Part shown: positions 43,605 through 53,398 of the stretch, piece by piece
How the letters are laid out: each line of letters begins with the position of its first letter
How positions within the stretch are numbered: the first letter of the stretch is position 1
The notes under the pieces: generated by a model
The model's input: only the letters and a program-made list of their open reading frames with translations
Databases searched by the model: none
What the model was told of the DNA's origin: nothing
Translations under genes and position numbers: made by a program
NCBI GenBank assembly: GCA_965206025.1
Contig: CBDBIU010000005.1
Coordinates: forward strand, 2,108,001-2,172,000
Direction of reading: 5' to 3'
DNA: 64,000 nucleotides
Source of the DNA: G963668345 sp965206025
GTDB lineage: Bacteria > Acidobacteriota > Terriglobia > Bryobacterales > UBA6623

Positions 43605-46600
43605 TCAGAATTGAAAACGCACTGCCAATTGGAAAGTGCGGTCCAGCCCCTCCGAGCGAACGATGCCGAAATAGGGGTGGTCGATGTTCGAGAACGGAGC
43701 GTCCCAGTTGGTGTTGTTGAACGCGTTGAGCATGTCGAATCCGGCGTCGATGGAGGTGGTCTCGCCGACGGCGACGACTTTGGACAGCCGTAGGTCCCAC
43801 TGCTGAAAGCCTAGCATGCGGAAAGCGTTGCGCGGCGAAGTGCCCTGCCGAAGCTCGTCGAAGTTCCTCGGTAGGAGGGGCTCGAAAACTGTGGGATCGA
43901 AGGCGAACCGGCCAGTCGCCGTACGCCCGTCGGCCAGCGTGAAGCTGCGCACGGCGCCGGGGTCAAGCCGCCGGAACTCACCCACTTGGTCCGGGCGCCC
44001 GACGCGTTCAAAGCTGAAGGTTGGATCCTGCGTCTGGCGGATGTCGAGAGGTAAGCCGGATCGCAGCCGCCAGGCGCCGCTGATGCGCCAGTTATCCGCC
44101 CAGCTTAGCCTGCCGCGAATTTTCGGCGGCAGACGGAGGCGATAAAACCACGAAGCCGTGACGGCGTGGGTGCGGTCGAAGTCGGAAAAACTCCACGGTT
44201 CGGTGGCCAAGGTATTTCGTAAAGAGTCGCTGCCGTCGTCGAGGGCCTCGGACCACGTGTAGGCCACTTCAAAAGCGAGGCCGCGGGTCAGATAGCGTGT
44301 CGCGCGCAGTTGGACGCCGTTGTAGCGGCCGCTGCCCGAGCTTTCAAAAGAGCGGACCTCGCTGTAGCGGGGAAAGCGCCGCATGTTGCGGATGAAGCTG
44401 AAACCGAACGCCGGGTTGCGAAGAAATGTATTCAACTCTTGCTGCCGCTGCAGGTTCGACGTGCGTGTCCCCAGATAGATGGCGCTGAAGAAGATTCGTT
44501 GGGGCAGCAGCCGCTGCCAGCCGATCGTCCAGTGCTCGGCCCGGGCGTTCTCGAAGTGGGGATCGAAAACCAAGACCGGATAGCTGATCACCGAGCTGCG
44601 GATCGAATCGGGTTCCGCCGTAGGCACACCGGAGAGAGGAGCGCTGAAACTTCCCGGCTGCTGCGCGATTCTCGCGAAATCGTACCGATTGTCGGTGCTG
44701 TAGGGAGGATAGGTGGCTTGCAGCAGAGCCGCGGCGCTCGAGCCGGCGAAGGTGCCGAAATCGTGGAACACGCCGTAGGAAGTACGAAACACCGAGCGCC
44801 CCGATTCCCCGAGAATCCATCGCGACAACGGGCTTTCCCAGGTCGGCGAAAATGTCACGCCCAACCGCGGCGATAGATGCCTCCCGTCGGTACGGATCGT
44901 CGAGCGGGGCAGCGGCCCGGAATCCCCGTCCGGATCGCCCGGAAATATCAGATTGGGCAGGGTGTCGGAGAAGCGCTGGCTTGTGACGTCTTCCCGAAAA
45001 GCCGCGACTCGATCCAGACGGTCCACCGCGGGAGGTTGCGACTCGAACCGCAATCCCAAGGTTACCTGCAGACCCCGCGTGGGGCGCAACTCCGTCTCGC
45101 CGTAGAAAGCAAACTCGTTCCAGCGTAGGTTGAGGCCGCGGGGCGTGCGCAGCCGGTAGGTGCTGGGCACGCCGACCAGCATGTTGGCGGCGCCGTTAAG
45201 CGTCCCGAAGAACCCCGGGCGGGAAAATTCGAAACTGCCGGCCGAGTTTTCGACGTTGGCGAAGGGCCAAATCCCACGCTGAAACAGCGCTCCACCCCGA
45301 AACAACCACGTCCCTCGGCGGTAGACGACGTCTTCGGCGACTTGAAATGTCGTTTGTGCCGAGGATTCAGCCGCGAGAAAGGGGGCGATGCGCAACCGCT
45401 CCCCGCCGTCGTCATCGAACAGCGTCAGGTCGGGAATCGTGCCCGGGTTGGCCCCAAAACTGAGGAAGTCGAAGCCGAAGTCTTCGGCCGGCGTATCGAG
45501 AAAGTCCGGGTGGCCCTGGCGGAAGTTGGTCGACAAGCGCTGGACGGCGGCCCGAAAACGGTGTTCCAGCCCAGGAGTCGGCGCGTGCGTCAAAGTAAGC
45601 TGTGGGTTGTGCGAGAACTGGCGAACTCGAGTGGTCGTGCCGGGCGCCAGGTTCAACTCGCGAAGTGGATTGTGAACCTTGCCGCGAAAGTTGAAATAGC
45701 TGAGGTGCAGCCCCCACTTGTTGCGCCTGAAATCGAGGCGCCCGAGCCACATTTCTCCGCCGCTATCGAGGTCGCTTTCCGAGAGGTGGAGATCTTCGTC
45801 GACGTTCGGCCCGGGCAAGAACGTATCCAGATACTTCTCCATCAGCGGGTTGAACGCCGACGACGGAACGATGCCGTTGGGAAACGGGGTTCGGGCTGTC
45901 GGATCGAGAGGCCGTTGCTGGTCGGGCAAGTCGGAAAAGTCACCGGCTCGCTCAGCGGCTGTCAACACCGGCGAAATCCGACTGTGGCGGGCATTGGTTC
46001 GCCAAACCTCACCGTCGGCAAACAGGAACAGGCCGTGCTTGAGCGAGAGCGGACCGCCGAAATTGCCTCCGCCGACCGCGCCGCGGATCGAGTCGGCCGA
46101 ACCGTCGAAGCCCTCGAAAACGTTGTCGCCCCGGGGCCGCCAAAATGCTCGGGCCTCCCCATGCCAGTCAGCGCCTCCACTGCGAGTGACGGCGGAAACG
46201 ACCGCGCCGGCGTTGCGTCCGTCACGGGCCGAGTAGGTATGGGTGACCACGCGAAACGTATCGACCGCTTCCGGAGTCGGTCCGAAGGTGGCCGCCTGAG
46301 CGCCGGTGATTCGATTCTGCGCGTTATTGGAAGCGCCATCGAGCTGGTAGTTGATGGCCGAGCGGCGAGAACCGTTGGCGGACGCGGCCGCCGCCTGACC
46401 CGAGAGCGGCCCTACCTCGAGCGACTCCACCGGGCTCATACCGGGGACAAGCAATAGGAGTTTATCCACCGCCGTGCGACCTTCCGAGCCGATCAGCAGC
46501 GGCAAGCTTTCAATCTGCTCGCGCACCAGCCCGTACTCGAGTGCCATGCCTTCCAACCCCGCCTTCGGGCGGGTCAGCGGTGGAGCTAGACGCTCTAAGG

Positions 46601-46922
46601 CTACGTGTACCTCGACCGGGAGACCGGGCAACACCTCGTAGGGGCCAACCCGGCGCAGCGTGTAGCCCTCGCGGTGAACGGCCAGAGAGTAGCGGTCCGA
46701 GCTTAGTCCCGAGAAAGAAAAATCCCCCGCCAGATCAGTGTGCGCGACGATCGACTTCGCGGTGGAAAGGTTGATCAGCCGGACTTCGACGCCTTCCAAA
46801 GGGTTTTGGTCCGCGTCAACCACCTGGCCGACAATCCTTCCCGAGGGGAGCCGTTGAGCCGCCAGGTTGGCTGCCAGCAGCAACAGACACACTACCCCCC
46901 GGACCAGACCAAAGCGGTCCAT
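43605..46922 (-). CDS. TonB-dependent receptor with carboxypeptidase-regulatory N-terminal domain
   Basis: The 1105-residue outer-membrane protein has a signal peptide (GVVCLLLLAANLAAQ) and a CarboxypepD_reg domain (GRIVGQVVDADQNPLEGVEV through YTLRRVGPYEV). The plug region carries SEGRTAVDKLLLLVPG and SAINYQLDGASNNAQNRITG, and a long beta-barrel ends in FQLAVRFQF, the aromatic C-terminal signature. The architecture is the Oar-like type common in Acidobacteria. The substrate, probably an oligosaccharide, peptide or metal chelate, is unknown. It starts four bases after the anti-sigma stop and so belongs to the sigma/anti-sigma operon. Confidence 0.93.
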   Translation of the reverse strand: MDRFGLVRGVVCLLLLAANLAAQRLPSGRIVGQVVDADQNPLEGVEVRLINLSTAKSIVAHTDLAGDFSFSGLSSDRYSLAVHREGYTLRRVGPYEVLPGLPVEVHVALERLAPPLTRPKAGLEGMALEYGLVREQIESLPLLIGSEGRTAVDKLLLLVPGMSPVESLEVGPLSGQAAAASANGSRRSAINYQLDGASNNAQNRITGAQAATFGPTPEAVDTFRVVTHTYSARDGRNAGAVVSAVTRSGGADWHGEARAFWRPRGDNVFEGFDGSADSIRGAVGGGNFGGPLSLKHGLFLFADGEVWRTNARHSRISPVLTAAERAGDFSDLPDQQRPLDPTARTPFPNGIVPSSAFNPLMEKYLDTFLPGPNVDEDLHLSESDLDSGGEMWLGRLDFRRNKWGLHLSYFNFRGKVHNPLRELNLAPGTTTRVRQFSHNPQLTLTHAPTPGLEHRFRAAVQRLSTNFRQGHPDFLDTPAEDFGFDFLSFGANPGTIPDLTLFDDDGGERLRIAPFLAAESSAQTTFQVAEDVVYRRGTWLFRGGALFQRGIWPFANVENSAGSFEFSRPGFFGTLNGAANMLVGVPSTYRLRTPRGLNLRWNEFAFYGETELRPTRGLQVTLGLRFESQPPAVDRLDRVAAFREDVTSQRFSDTLPNLIFPGDPDGDSGPLPRSTIRTDGRHLSPRLGVTFSPTWESPLSRWILGESGRSVFRTSYGVFHDFGTFAGSSAAALLQATYPPYSTDNRYDFARIAQQPGSFSAPLSGVPTAEPDSIRSSVISYPVLVFDPHFENARAEHWTIGWQRLLPQRIFFSAIYLGTRTSNLQRQQELNTFLRNPAFGFSFIRNMRRFPRYSEVRSFESSGSGRYNGVQLRATRYLTRGLAFEVAYTWSEALDDGSDSLRNTLATEPWSFSDFDRTHAVTASWFYRLRLPPKIRGRLSWADNWRISGAWRLRSGLPLDIRQTQDPTFSFERVGRPDQVGEFRRLDPGAVRSFTLADGRTATGRFAFDPTVFEPLLPRNFDELRQGTSPRNAFRMLGFQQWDLRLSKVVAVGETTSIDAGFDMLNAFNNTNWDAPFSNIDHPYFGIVRSEGLDRTFQLAVRFQF

Positions 46923-46926
46923 GGAC

Positions 46927-48450
46927 TTATTGTAAGGCCTGGGGGTGATTCCTGAGGCGGCTGATCCCGGAGCGGATGCGGTGCAGTAACTGACCCGGGG
47001 AAGGACTTGCCGAGGAGGCGTCGATGGTCAGCCGCGGCGCGCTGAGCAACTCGGTGAGCATGCCATCGAGTAGAAGAGTCTGTTGAAGCAACTCTCCACT
47101 TTCGCCGGCCCACGCGGTCTTGTCCGCGGGGTTCGGCTCCGTTTCGCGGTACGCCCAGAACCGTCTCGGCAGGGCTTCGGAGAGCCGATCGTAGATGCGC
47201 GCTTGCTGCTCGAACGCGGCGGCAAGGTGGAAGCTCATTACGTCCCGGAACCTCTCGACGGCGGCGGGACCCAGGTGTTCGACGTCGTTCGCCCCAGCAC
47301 TAGCGAGTAAGCGGTTCAGGGAGTAGACATGCGCGAGAAGCCGCGATTGGCCGCGGAAGACATCGGTGACATAGCGATCCAATTCCGACTCTAGCGCCGT
47401 GGGCGTCGGCGTCTGGAACGAACGTCGGGCCGCATCGCTAAAGTGTGCCAGCAAGGAGTTGCGGACAACTCCGGTCACCGCGCGAGGAGCGGTTCTCCTA
47501 ATCGGGATCGCCTGTTCCTGGGCCGTCGCGCCCTCCCGGCGAAGGCGAACGTCAAAGCCGACACTCCGAGATCCGGCTACCTTCGAGACCGCCGCGGTGA
47601 ACTGCTGTTCCGACGCTGCATGCTCAACGCTGCCGACAAAGAACAACCGGCCGCCGCGCAGCTCCGGCTCAACGTCTTGTTCCCATACCCCGGCTTTCAT
47701 CAGCATCCAGCGCCCGTCGATCGACGCAAGCAAGCTCGCAGGCGTTTCGGCGGAAGCTTTCGGCGTCGGAACGGCGACGGCAAGTGGCGCGAGCGGCGGG
47801 TCGACGACGATGGGCAACGGGCCGATGGGTAGTTCGATAGCGGAAGCAAGTTCAAATGTTGAGAACGTGATTTGTTCGGCCGGCGGGGGCGCGGCGGCGA
47901 ACTCGGGCATCGTAAAACGTTCAGGCGCGGATAACGCCCTAGCGGCCTGTTGTTGCCCCACGGCAGCCGGACTTTCCACCACCACGGACGCCGCGGGGGG
48001 CTTTACCTCAGGGGCTATTTCGACCGGGGTAACGGGCCGAGCGGGATTGACGGGTCCTGGCGGATCCGCCGGACGGGCCTCAAACGGAGTTGCATCGGCG
48101 ACTTCCGCCGGGGGCGCCGCGCTTGGTTGTCTTAGAGCTAGGTATCCAGCGAAAGCGGCGATCAGCAAACCGGCCGCCAGGCCGTAGGTGGGCGACCATC
48201 TCAACGGGAAGCTCAGGACGCGCTGAGGCGGATAGAGGGTCTTTTCAAGCACAGACCAAGAAGCCGCACGGCTTTCTGCTGTCTCGGCGGGAACCGACAA
48301 TCGCAGCTCGTGCTGAACTTCGAGAAGCAGGCCCTGCGCGTCGACCATCGCCGTCTGGCAGGAAGCACAGCCCTCAAGATGCTCTGCCCGCGGCGCAACT
48401 AGCTCGCCGTCACAGTGCAGCAGCAGTTCTTCCGTGCTTAGATGCGTCAC
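46927..48450 (-). CDS. Anti-sigma factor with zf-HC2 domain and large periplasmic region
   Basis: A zinc-binding anti-sigma domain opens the protein (THLSTEELLLHCDGELV, HLEGCASCQTAM; the H..C..C pattern). A membrane segment follows near residue 90 (YGLAAGLLIAAFAGYLAL), then a proline-rich linker and a periplasmic domain of about 300 residues of unknown fold. The GTG at 48450 has AGGAGAAGA directly upstream, so I prefer it to the TTG at 48462. It overlaps the sigma gene by 41 bp. It should hold the ECF sigma at the membrane until an outer-membrane or periplasmic signal arrives. Confidence 0.85.
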   Translation of the reverse strand: MTHLSTEELLLHCDGELVAPRAEHLEGCASCQTAMVDAQGLLLEVQHELRLSVPAETAESRAASWSVLEKTLYPPQRVLSFPLRWSPTYGLAAGLLIAAFAGYLALRQPSAAPPAEVADATPFEARPADPPGPVNPARPVTPVEIAPEVKPPAASVVVESPAAVGQQQAARALSAPERFTMPEFAAAPPPAEQITFSTFELASAIELPIGPLPIVVDPPLAPLAVAVPTPKASAETPASLLASIDGRWMLMKAGVWEQDVEPELRGGRLFFVGSVEHAASEQQFTAAVSKVAGSRSVGFDVRLRREGATAQEQAIPIRRTAPRAVTGVVRNSLLAHFSDAARRSFQTPTPTALESELDRYVTDVFRGQSRLLAHVYSLNRLLASAGANDVEHLGPAAVERFRDVMSFHLAAAFEQQARIYDRLSEALPRRFWAYRETEPNPADKTAWAGESGELLQQTLLLDGMLTELLSAPRLTIDASSASPSPGQLLHRIRSGISRLRNHPQALQ

Positions 48451-48955
48451 TCTTCTCCTCAACGTCGGCTCGCAGTTTCGTCAGCGCCCGCGAGATATAA
48501 CTCACCACCGTCGAAATCGACAAACCGAGAACTTCACCGATTTCACGGTACTTCAGACCCTCGGTCCGCAACCGCAGGCAGTCGAGCTCCGACGGCGTAA
48601 GCCGTTCCCAGGACAGCTTGGAGACTTCGATCCGAGCCTCCGTGCGGCTACCTGGGTCCACCCCGCGATCATGAATTGTCCACTCTTGTTCATCCAAAAG
48701 CTCGGGCCGATGTTTACGGCCCAGGTCTATCAACAGATTGTGCGCTACCCTAAACAGCCATGCCTTCGGTTGAACAATATTTTCCTGCCGCTTGCGAGCT
48801 TGGAAAAAGCGGATAAAACTCTCTTGTGCAATGTCTTCTGCTTCTGATCGATCGTCGAGATGATAGCGAAGGTAGCGAATCAAGCTGCCACGGCACTCAT
48901 CAAAGAGCCGTTCGGTTTCCGAAGCTGCGGAATCGGAGCCACCAAAAGGTTGCAC
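48410..48955 (-). CDS. ECF-type RNA polymerase sigma factor
   Basis: The 181-residue protein has region 2 (LFDECRGSLIRYLRYHLDDR, SEAEDIAQESFIRFFQA, KAWLFRVAHNLLIDLGRK) and region 4 (ERLTPSELDCLRLRTEGLKY, REIGEVLGLSISTVVSYISR), with no region 3. The start is a GTG at 48955. The order sigma, anti-sigma, TonB receptor resembles Fec-type surface signalling, but the anti-sigma here is the zf-HC2 kind. Self-regulation of this operon is likely; I see no clear ECF promoter sequence. Confidence 0.93.
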   Translation of the reverse strand: MQPFGGSDSAASETERLFDECRGSLIRYLRYHLDDRSEAEDIAQESFIRFFQARKRQENIVQPKAWLFRVAHNLLIDLGRKHRPELLDEQEWTIHDRGVDPGSRTEARIEVSKLSWERLTPSELDCLRLRTEGLKYREIGEVLGLSISTVVSYISRALTKLRADVEEKSDASKHGRTAAAL

Positions 48956-49354
48956 GAGTCCCCCCGCGCCGTGACGCCAGATTCACCTTCAAAGACGAAT
49001 CAGGCGGGATTTCTTACGGCACATCTGCTCTCAATCTTATTCTGCGGCCACGCGGGCTAAATTGTCAAACCGGGGAGCGCCCCCAAACACTCCCACAAAT
49101 TGTTGAAACCAAATAATTTACCGGGACTAGGCCGGGGAAGCGTGTCTTCACGTTCACACTCGGAGGGCGACAAAAAATCAGCCCCTCATGCGTCATGACC
49201 TTCTGTCCAGCGATGACGGGGAAGCTCTTCTCGCGCGTACTATAATTGGACATCTTCGGAGGAGGACGCGGCGGTCCTCCCCTACGAATAGAGCTCGTTG
49301 AACGCCGCTCTTGCGAACACTGGCGAGAAAAGCGGGCTAGAATGGTTCTTGAGT
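48956..49354. other. Divergent intergenic region, 399 bp
   Basis: Between the leftward sigma gene and the rightward formate dehydrogenase fragment. It contains a TATAAT at 49241-49246 without a good -35, and a family 1 tip at 49321-49339. No gene is visible. Confidence 0.4.
49321..49339. repeat. Family 1 tip at the left border of the FDH locus
   Basis: TGGCGAGAAAAGCGGGCTA: the tip points inward, so the element body lies to the left and the formate dehydrogenase segment starts 16 bp after the TA. The tip is mirrored at 54452-54480 on the far side of the locus. Confidence 0.7.
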
Positions 49355-51301
49355 ATGGCTATGAACAAGAATCGGAAAGGCCGACTGACTGAACCCCTGG
49401 TTCGTGAAAACGGCAGCCTCCGTCCCGCCGGCTGGGACGAGGCCCTGGATCGCGCCGCGGAAGGTTTTCGCTCGGCGGCCGAGAAGCACGGCCCGCGGGC
49501 GTTTGGGATCTTTAGTTGCTCGAAGACGACGAACGAGCTTAACTTCACGTCCCAAAAGTTTGCCCGGGTGGTCCTCGGCAGCAACAACATCGATAGCTGC
49601 AACCGTACTTGACACGCTCCGAGCGTCGTCGGTCTGGCGACAGTGTTCGGAGCGGGGGGCGGGACCAGTTCCTACCAGGAGATCGAGGAGACGGACCTCA
49701 TCATCCTGTGGGGCTCGAACGCCCGCGAGACGCACCCCATCTTCTTCCATCACGTGTTGAAGGGGGTGCATAACGGTGCGAAACTCTACGTGGTCGACCC
49801 GCGAAGGACGGGGTCCGCGCAGTGGGCCGACGGCTGGCTGGGCCTCGACGTCGGCAGCGACATCGCTCTGGCCAACGCCATGGGGCGCGAAATCATCGCC
49901 GCGGGTTTGACCAATGACGACTTCGTCGAGCACGCTACCAGCCGATTCGACGAATATAAGGCGGCCGTCGAGCCTTGCACGCTGAAGTACGCCGAACGAG
50001 TTACCGGCGTACCCGCAAGGGCGATTCGAGATCTCGCCCACGCCTACGCTAAGGCCACGCGAGCCGAGCTGTGCTGGACGCTGGGCATCACCGAGCACCA
50101 CAACGCCGTCGACAACGTACTGGCCTTGATCAATCTCTGTCTGTTGACCGGCCACGTCGGCCGCTACGGCTCCGGGCTGAATCCTTTACGCGGGCAGAAT
50201 AACGTCCAAGGCGGAGGCGATATGGGCGCCATCCCCGACCGCTTCCCCGGTTTTCAGCACGTGGAAAACGACGGCCTGCGCGCGAAATTCGAGGAAGCCT
50301 GGGACGTCAAGATTCCACCCAAGCGGGGCCTGCACCTCAGCGGCATGTTCGAGGCCATGGAGAAGGGTGACTTCAAGGCCCTCTATGTGATCGGTGAAAA
50401 CCCGGCTGACTCGGAAGCGGATCAGAACCGCGCGTTGAAGTTGCTCCGTGGGCTGGATATTCTGGTTGTGCAGGATGTATTGATGACCAACACGGCCGAG
50501 ATGGCCGACGTTGTTTTGCCGGCCGCCGCGGGTTGGGCTGAGTCGGAGGGAACCGTCACCAGCAGCGAGCGCAAGGTGCAACGCGTGCGCCGCGCCAAGG
50601 ATCCGCTCCCGGGATGCCGCGACGATACCGAGATCATCTTCGACCTCGCGCGACGCCTGGGTCACGACTGGGGCAAGCCCGACGCCGAGAAGATCTGGGA
50701 CGAGGTTCGCAGCCTCTCCCCGATGCACGCTGGCATGTCGTACGCGCGTCTGGAGGCGATGGGCGGCATTCGCTGGCCCTGCTATGACGAGTCGCATCCC
50801 GGCGAGCTATTCCTTCACGGTCGTCTCTGGGAAAGACCGGTGGTCGGCCCACGGGCTCCCTTCAGTCCGGTCGAGTATGAACCTCCGGTGGACGAGCTGA
50901 CGGACGAATTCCCGATTCGGCTCACGACCGGCCGCCGGCTGGATTCCTACAATACGGGCGTACAGACGGCCGAGTACCGATCGCCGCTGCGCCGCGGAGA
51001 GTCGCTCGACATCTCGCCGGAAGACGGCGAGCGTTACGCTGTGGCGGAAGGGGAGCGCGTGCAGGTCGCCTCCCGCCGCGGTTCGGTGATCGCGCCCGTG
51101 CGCTACGATCCGACATTGCGGCCGGGGCTGGCGTTTATGACAATCCATTTCCCCGATGAGGTGCAAACCAACCAGTTGACCATCGACGCGGTTGACCCAA
51201 AGTCAGGAACCGCCGAATTCAAGGCCACCGCGATCCGCATCGAAAAGTTGGCGGAACATGAGCCGACGAGCGACCAGGAAGCGGTGCTGACGGGGGATTA
51301 G
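49355..51301 (+). CDS. fdhA: Formate dehydrogenase catalytic subunit, selenoprotein, lacking its N-terminal Fe-S domain
   Basis: The frame is 648 residues with an internal TGA at 49610-49612 (residue 86) in the context NNIDSCNRT-U-HAPSVVGLAT, exactly where FdhF/FdhA enzymes carry selenocysteine or cysteine. The remaining motifs are of the Mo/W-bis-MGD type: WGSNARETHPI, VDPRRTGSAQWAD, LTGHVGRYGSGLNPLRGQNN, GGGDMGAIP, ALYVIGENPADSE, EGTVTSSERKVQ and a C-terminal molybdopterin dinucleotide-binding domain (PIRLTTGRRLDSYNTGVQT). It oxidises formate to CO2. The usual N-terminal [4Fe-4S] domain is absent; the protein begins at MAMNKNRKGRLTEPLV, right after where that domain should end. Confidence 0.9.
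49610..49654 (+). promoter_or_regulatory. Bacterial SECIS element
   Basis: Two bases after the UGA an 8-bp perfect outer stem begins (CGCUCCGA at 49615-49622 with UCGGAGCG at 49647-49654). Inside it a 6-bp inner stem (49625-49630 with 49636-49641, one G-U pair) carries the loop GGUCU at 49631-49635. The loop begins 18 nt after the UGA, the same spacing and loop sequence as in E. coli fdhF. It should direct SelB and selenocysteinyl-tRNA to the ribosome. The selABC genes are not in the window. Confidence 0.9.
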
Positions 51302-51504
51302 CTGTAAGGACTCCATTTCGCATGCGCGCTCATGTTTCGGGCCAGTGCGGGCGGGCGCGGCACGCTCCCCATAGATCTGTTGAGTGCCTGAAAATTGTGG
51401 CCCGGGACCTCCTGGAGGGAGAATATAGTGACGCGCCGTGGACGGGACCGTCTTGTCTACGCGCGCGCGGCTGATGAGTAGCAGGCGACACGGAGCAACG
51501 TTTC

Positions 51505-53370
51505 TTGGACCTTCACTTCACCGACGATAGACCCACCGAGGAAGAAAAAGCGGCTGTTGACGGGGTGCTCGGGGCCCCCGAATCGGGGTGGCTGGGAGGC
51601 ACGCGGCGGATCGCAACCGAAGGGCGGGCGTCCTCGACCGGGCACGCGGCCCGCGCCCATCGTCACCTGTTGCTTCCCGTTCTTCACGGAATCCACTCGC
51701 GTTTGGGTTGGATCAGCCCCGGAGCTTTGAACTATGCCTGCCGCCGGCTCAACGTTCCGCCGGCGGAGGCTTTCGGCGTGGCCGATTTCTACGCCCTGTT
51801 TTCCCTGCGGCCTCGCCCGCCTCGGGTCGTCCACGTCTGCGACGACATTGCCTGCCTGACGCGCGGAGCCGGAGAGCTTTGCGAAAAGCTGGAGCAAATG
51901 TTGGGGCCGGCCGGTTCGTCGACTTCCAACGGCGACGCCGCCTGGCTGCGAAGCCCCTGCTTGGGCCTTTGCGAACGGGCGCCCGCCGCCTTGGTCTCGA
52001 CGGCCGGCGAGCAGCCCTGGGAAAAGGTTTTCGCCCCGGCCGACCCCGCGGCGGTGACAACTGCTCTGACAGCCGCCAACGGTAAGCGGCCGGCGAATCC
52101 CGATGAGTTCATCTCTACCGTCTCGGTTCCCCAGGCCGGCCAGCCGCAACTTCGGCTTCTAAGGCGGGTGGGTATTGTTGATCCCCAAAGCCTTCGCGAC
52201 TATCGAAATCAGGGCGGCTATCGGGCACTCGAAAAGGCCTTCGAACTGGGTTCGGAGCGGGTCATCCAAGAAGTCACCGATTCCAAGCTGCTGGGACGCG
52301 GGGGAGCGGCGTTTCCGGCGGGAATCAAGTGGAAAGGGGTCGCCGAGGCCGAAGCTCCCTGCTACACGATTTGTAACGCCGACGAGTCCGAGCCCGGTAC
52401 GTTTAAAGACCGCGTTCTGATGGAAGCCGACCCGTTCGCGGTTGTTGAGGCCATGACGATCGCGGGCACGGCGACCGGCTGCGCGAAGGGTTTTATCTAC
52501 ATCCGCGGGGAATACCCCCTGGCAACGGAGCGAATCACTCATGCCATTCAGCAGGCTCGGGAAGAAGGTCTGCTGGGCAAGAACGTCATGGGGCGCCGCG
52601 TGAGATTCGACATCGAACTCCGGCGCGGCGCCGGCGCCTACATCTGCGGGGAAGAAACGGCTTTGTTCAATTCCATCGAAGGCTATCGCGGCGAACCCCG
52701 CAACAAGCCGCCGTATCCGACCCAGGCCGGGCTGTTCGGTCGGCCGACCCTGGTGAACAACGTCGAGACCCTGGTCAATGTGTTGCCCATCGTTTTGGGA
52801 GGCGGCGCGGCCTTCGCTTCGATCGGAACCGAGCGATCAAGCGGCCCAAAACTTTTCTGCGTCTCCGGTCACGTGACGCGTCCCGGAATCTACGAAGCCG
52901 AATTCGGAACGACGCTTCGCCAGGTCATCGAACTCGCCGGGGGCGTCGCCGGCAGCGGACGCCTCCAGGCCGTTCTTCTGGGAGGCGCGGCGGGGGCTTT
53001 CGTCTCGCCCGATGAGATCGACACGCCATTGACTTTCGAGGGGACGCGGGCCATCGGGGCCACCCTCGGCTCAGCCGTGGTGATGCTTTTCGACGACACG
53101 GTCGACCTGAAAAAGATATTGCTGCGTATTGCCCGATTCTTCCGCGACGAGTCGTGCGGCCAATGCGTGCCCTGCCGCGTCGGGACAGCGCGCCAGGAAG
53201 AGCTGCTGCACCGGCTCGACAGCGCTCGTCCACTGGGATCGGCGGACCAAGAGCGGGCCATGCTGAAGGAAATCGGCCAGGTGATGCGCGACGCTTCGAT
53301 CTGCGGGCTGGGACATACCGCCTCCGGCGCCATCGAATCGGCGCTCGGGAAGTGGAAGGTTTTCGGGTAG
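51505..53370 (+). CDS. NuoE-NuoF fusion, diaphorase subunit of NAD-dependent formate dehydrogenase
   Basis: The 621-residue protein fuses a NuoE-like [2Fe-2S] thioredoxin-fold domain (about 1-190; LHGIHSRLGWISPGALNYAC, cysteines in HVCDDIACLTRG and SPCLGLCE) to NuoF (about 200-621). NuoF shows GRGGAAFPAGIKWKG (NADH/FMN site), NADESEPGTFKDR, RRGAGAYICGEETALFNSIE and the [4Fe-4S] motif ESCGQCVPCRVGT. It passes electrons from formate to NAD. A TTG at 51505 starts the frame. The 203-bp gap upstream, unusually long for an operon, fits the idea that this gene originally had its own promoter. Confidence 0.9.
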   Translation: MDLHFTDDRPTEEEKAAVDGVLGAPESGWLGGTRRIATEGRASSTGHAARAHRHLLLPVLHGIHSRLGWISPGALNYACRRLNVPPAEAFGVADFYALFSLRPRPPRVVHVCDDIACLTRGAGELCEKLEQMLGPAGSSTSNGDAAWLRSPCLGLCERAPAALVSTAGEQPWEKVFAPADPAAVTTALTAANGKRPANPDEFISTVSVPQAGQPQLRLLRRVGIVDPQSLRDYRNQGGYRALEKAFELGSERVIQEVTDSKLLGRGGAAFPAGIKWKGVAEAEAPCYTICNADESEPGTFKDRVLMEADPFAVVEAMTIAGTATGCAKGFIYIRGEYPLATERITHAIQQAREEGLLGKNVMGRRVRFDIELRRGAGAYICGEETALFNSIEGYRGEPRNKPPYPTQAGLFGRPTLVNNVETLVNVLPIVLGGGAAFASIGTERSSGPKLFCVSGHVTRPGIYEAEFGTTLRQVIELAGGVAGSGRLQAVLLGGAAGAFVSPDEIDTPLTFEGTRAIGATLGSAVVMLFDDTVDLKKILLRIARFFRDESCGQCVPCRVGTARQEELLHRLDSARPLGSADQERAMLKEIGQVMRDASICGLGHTASGAIESALGKWKVFG

Positions 53371-53398
53371 CGGTTTCCCCGTTGAAGATACACAAAAA

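Noticed and set aside
49298..49612. Separate 104-residue protein ending at the TGA
   Set aside because: The TGA is a selenocysteine codon with a SECIS hairpin and the following frame is the rest of the same enzyme. The TTG start lies before the element tip.
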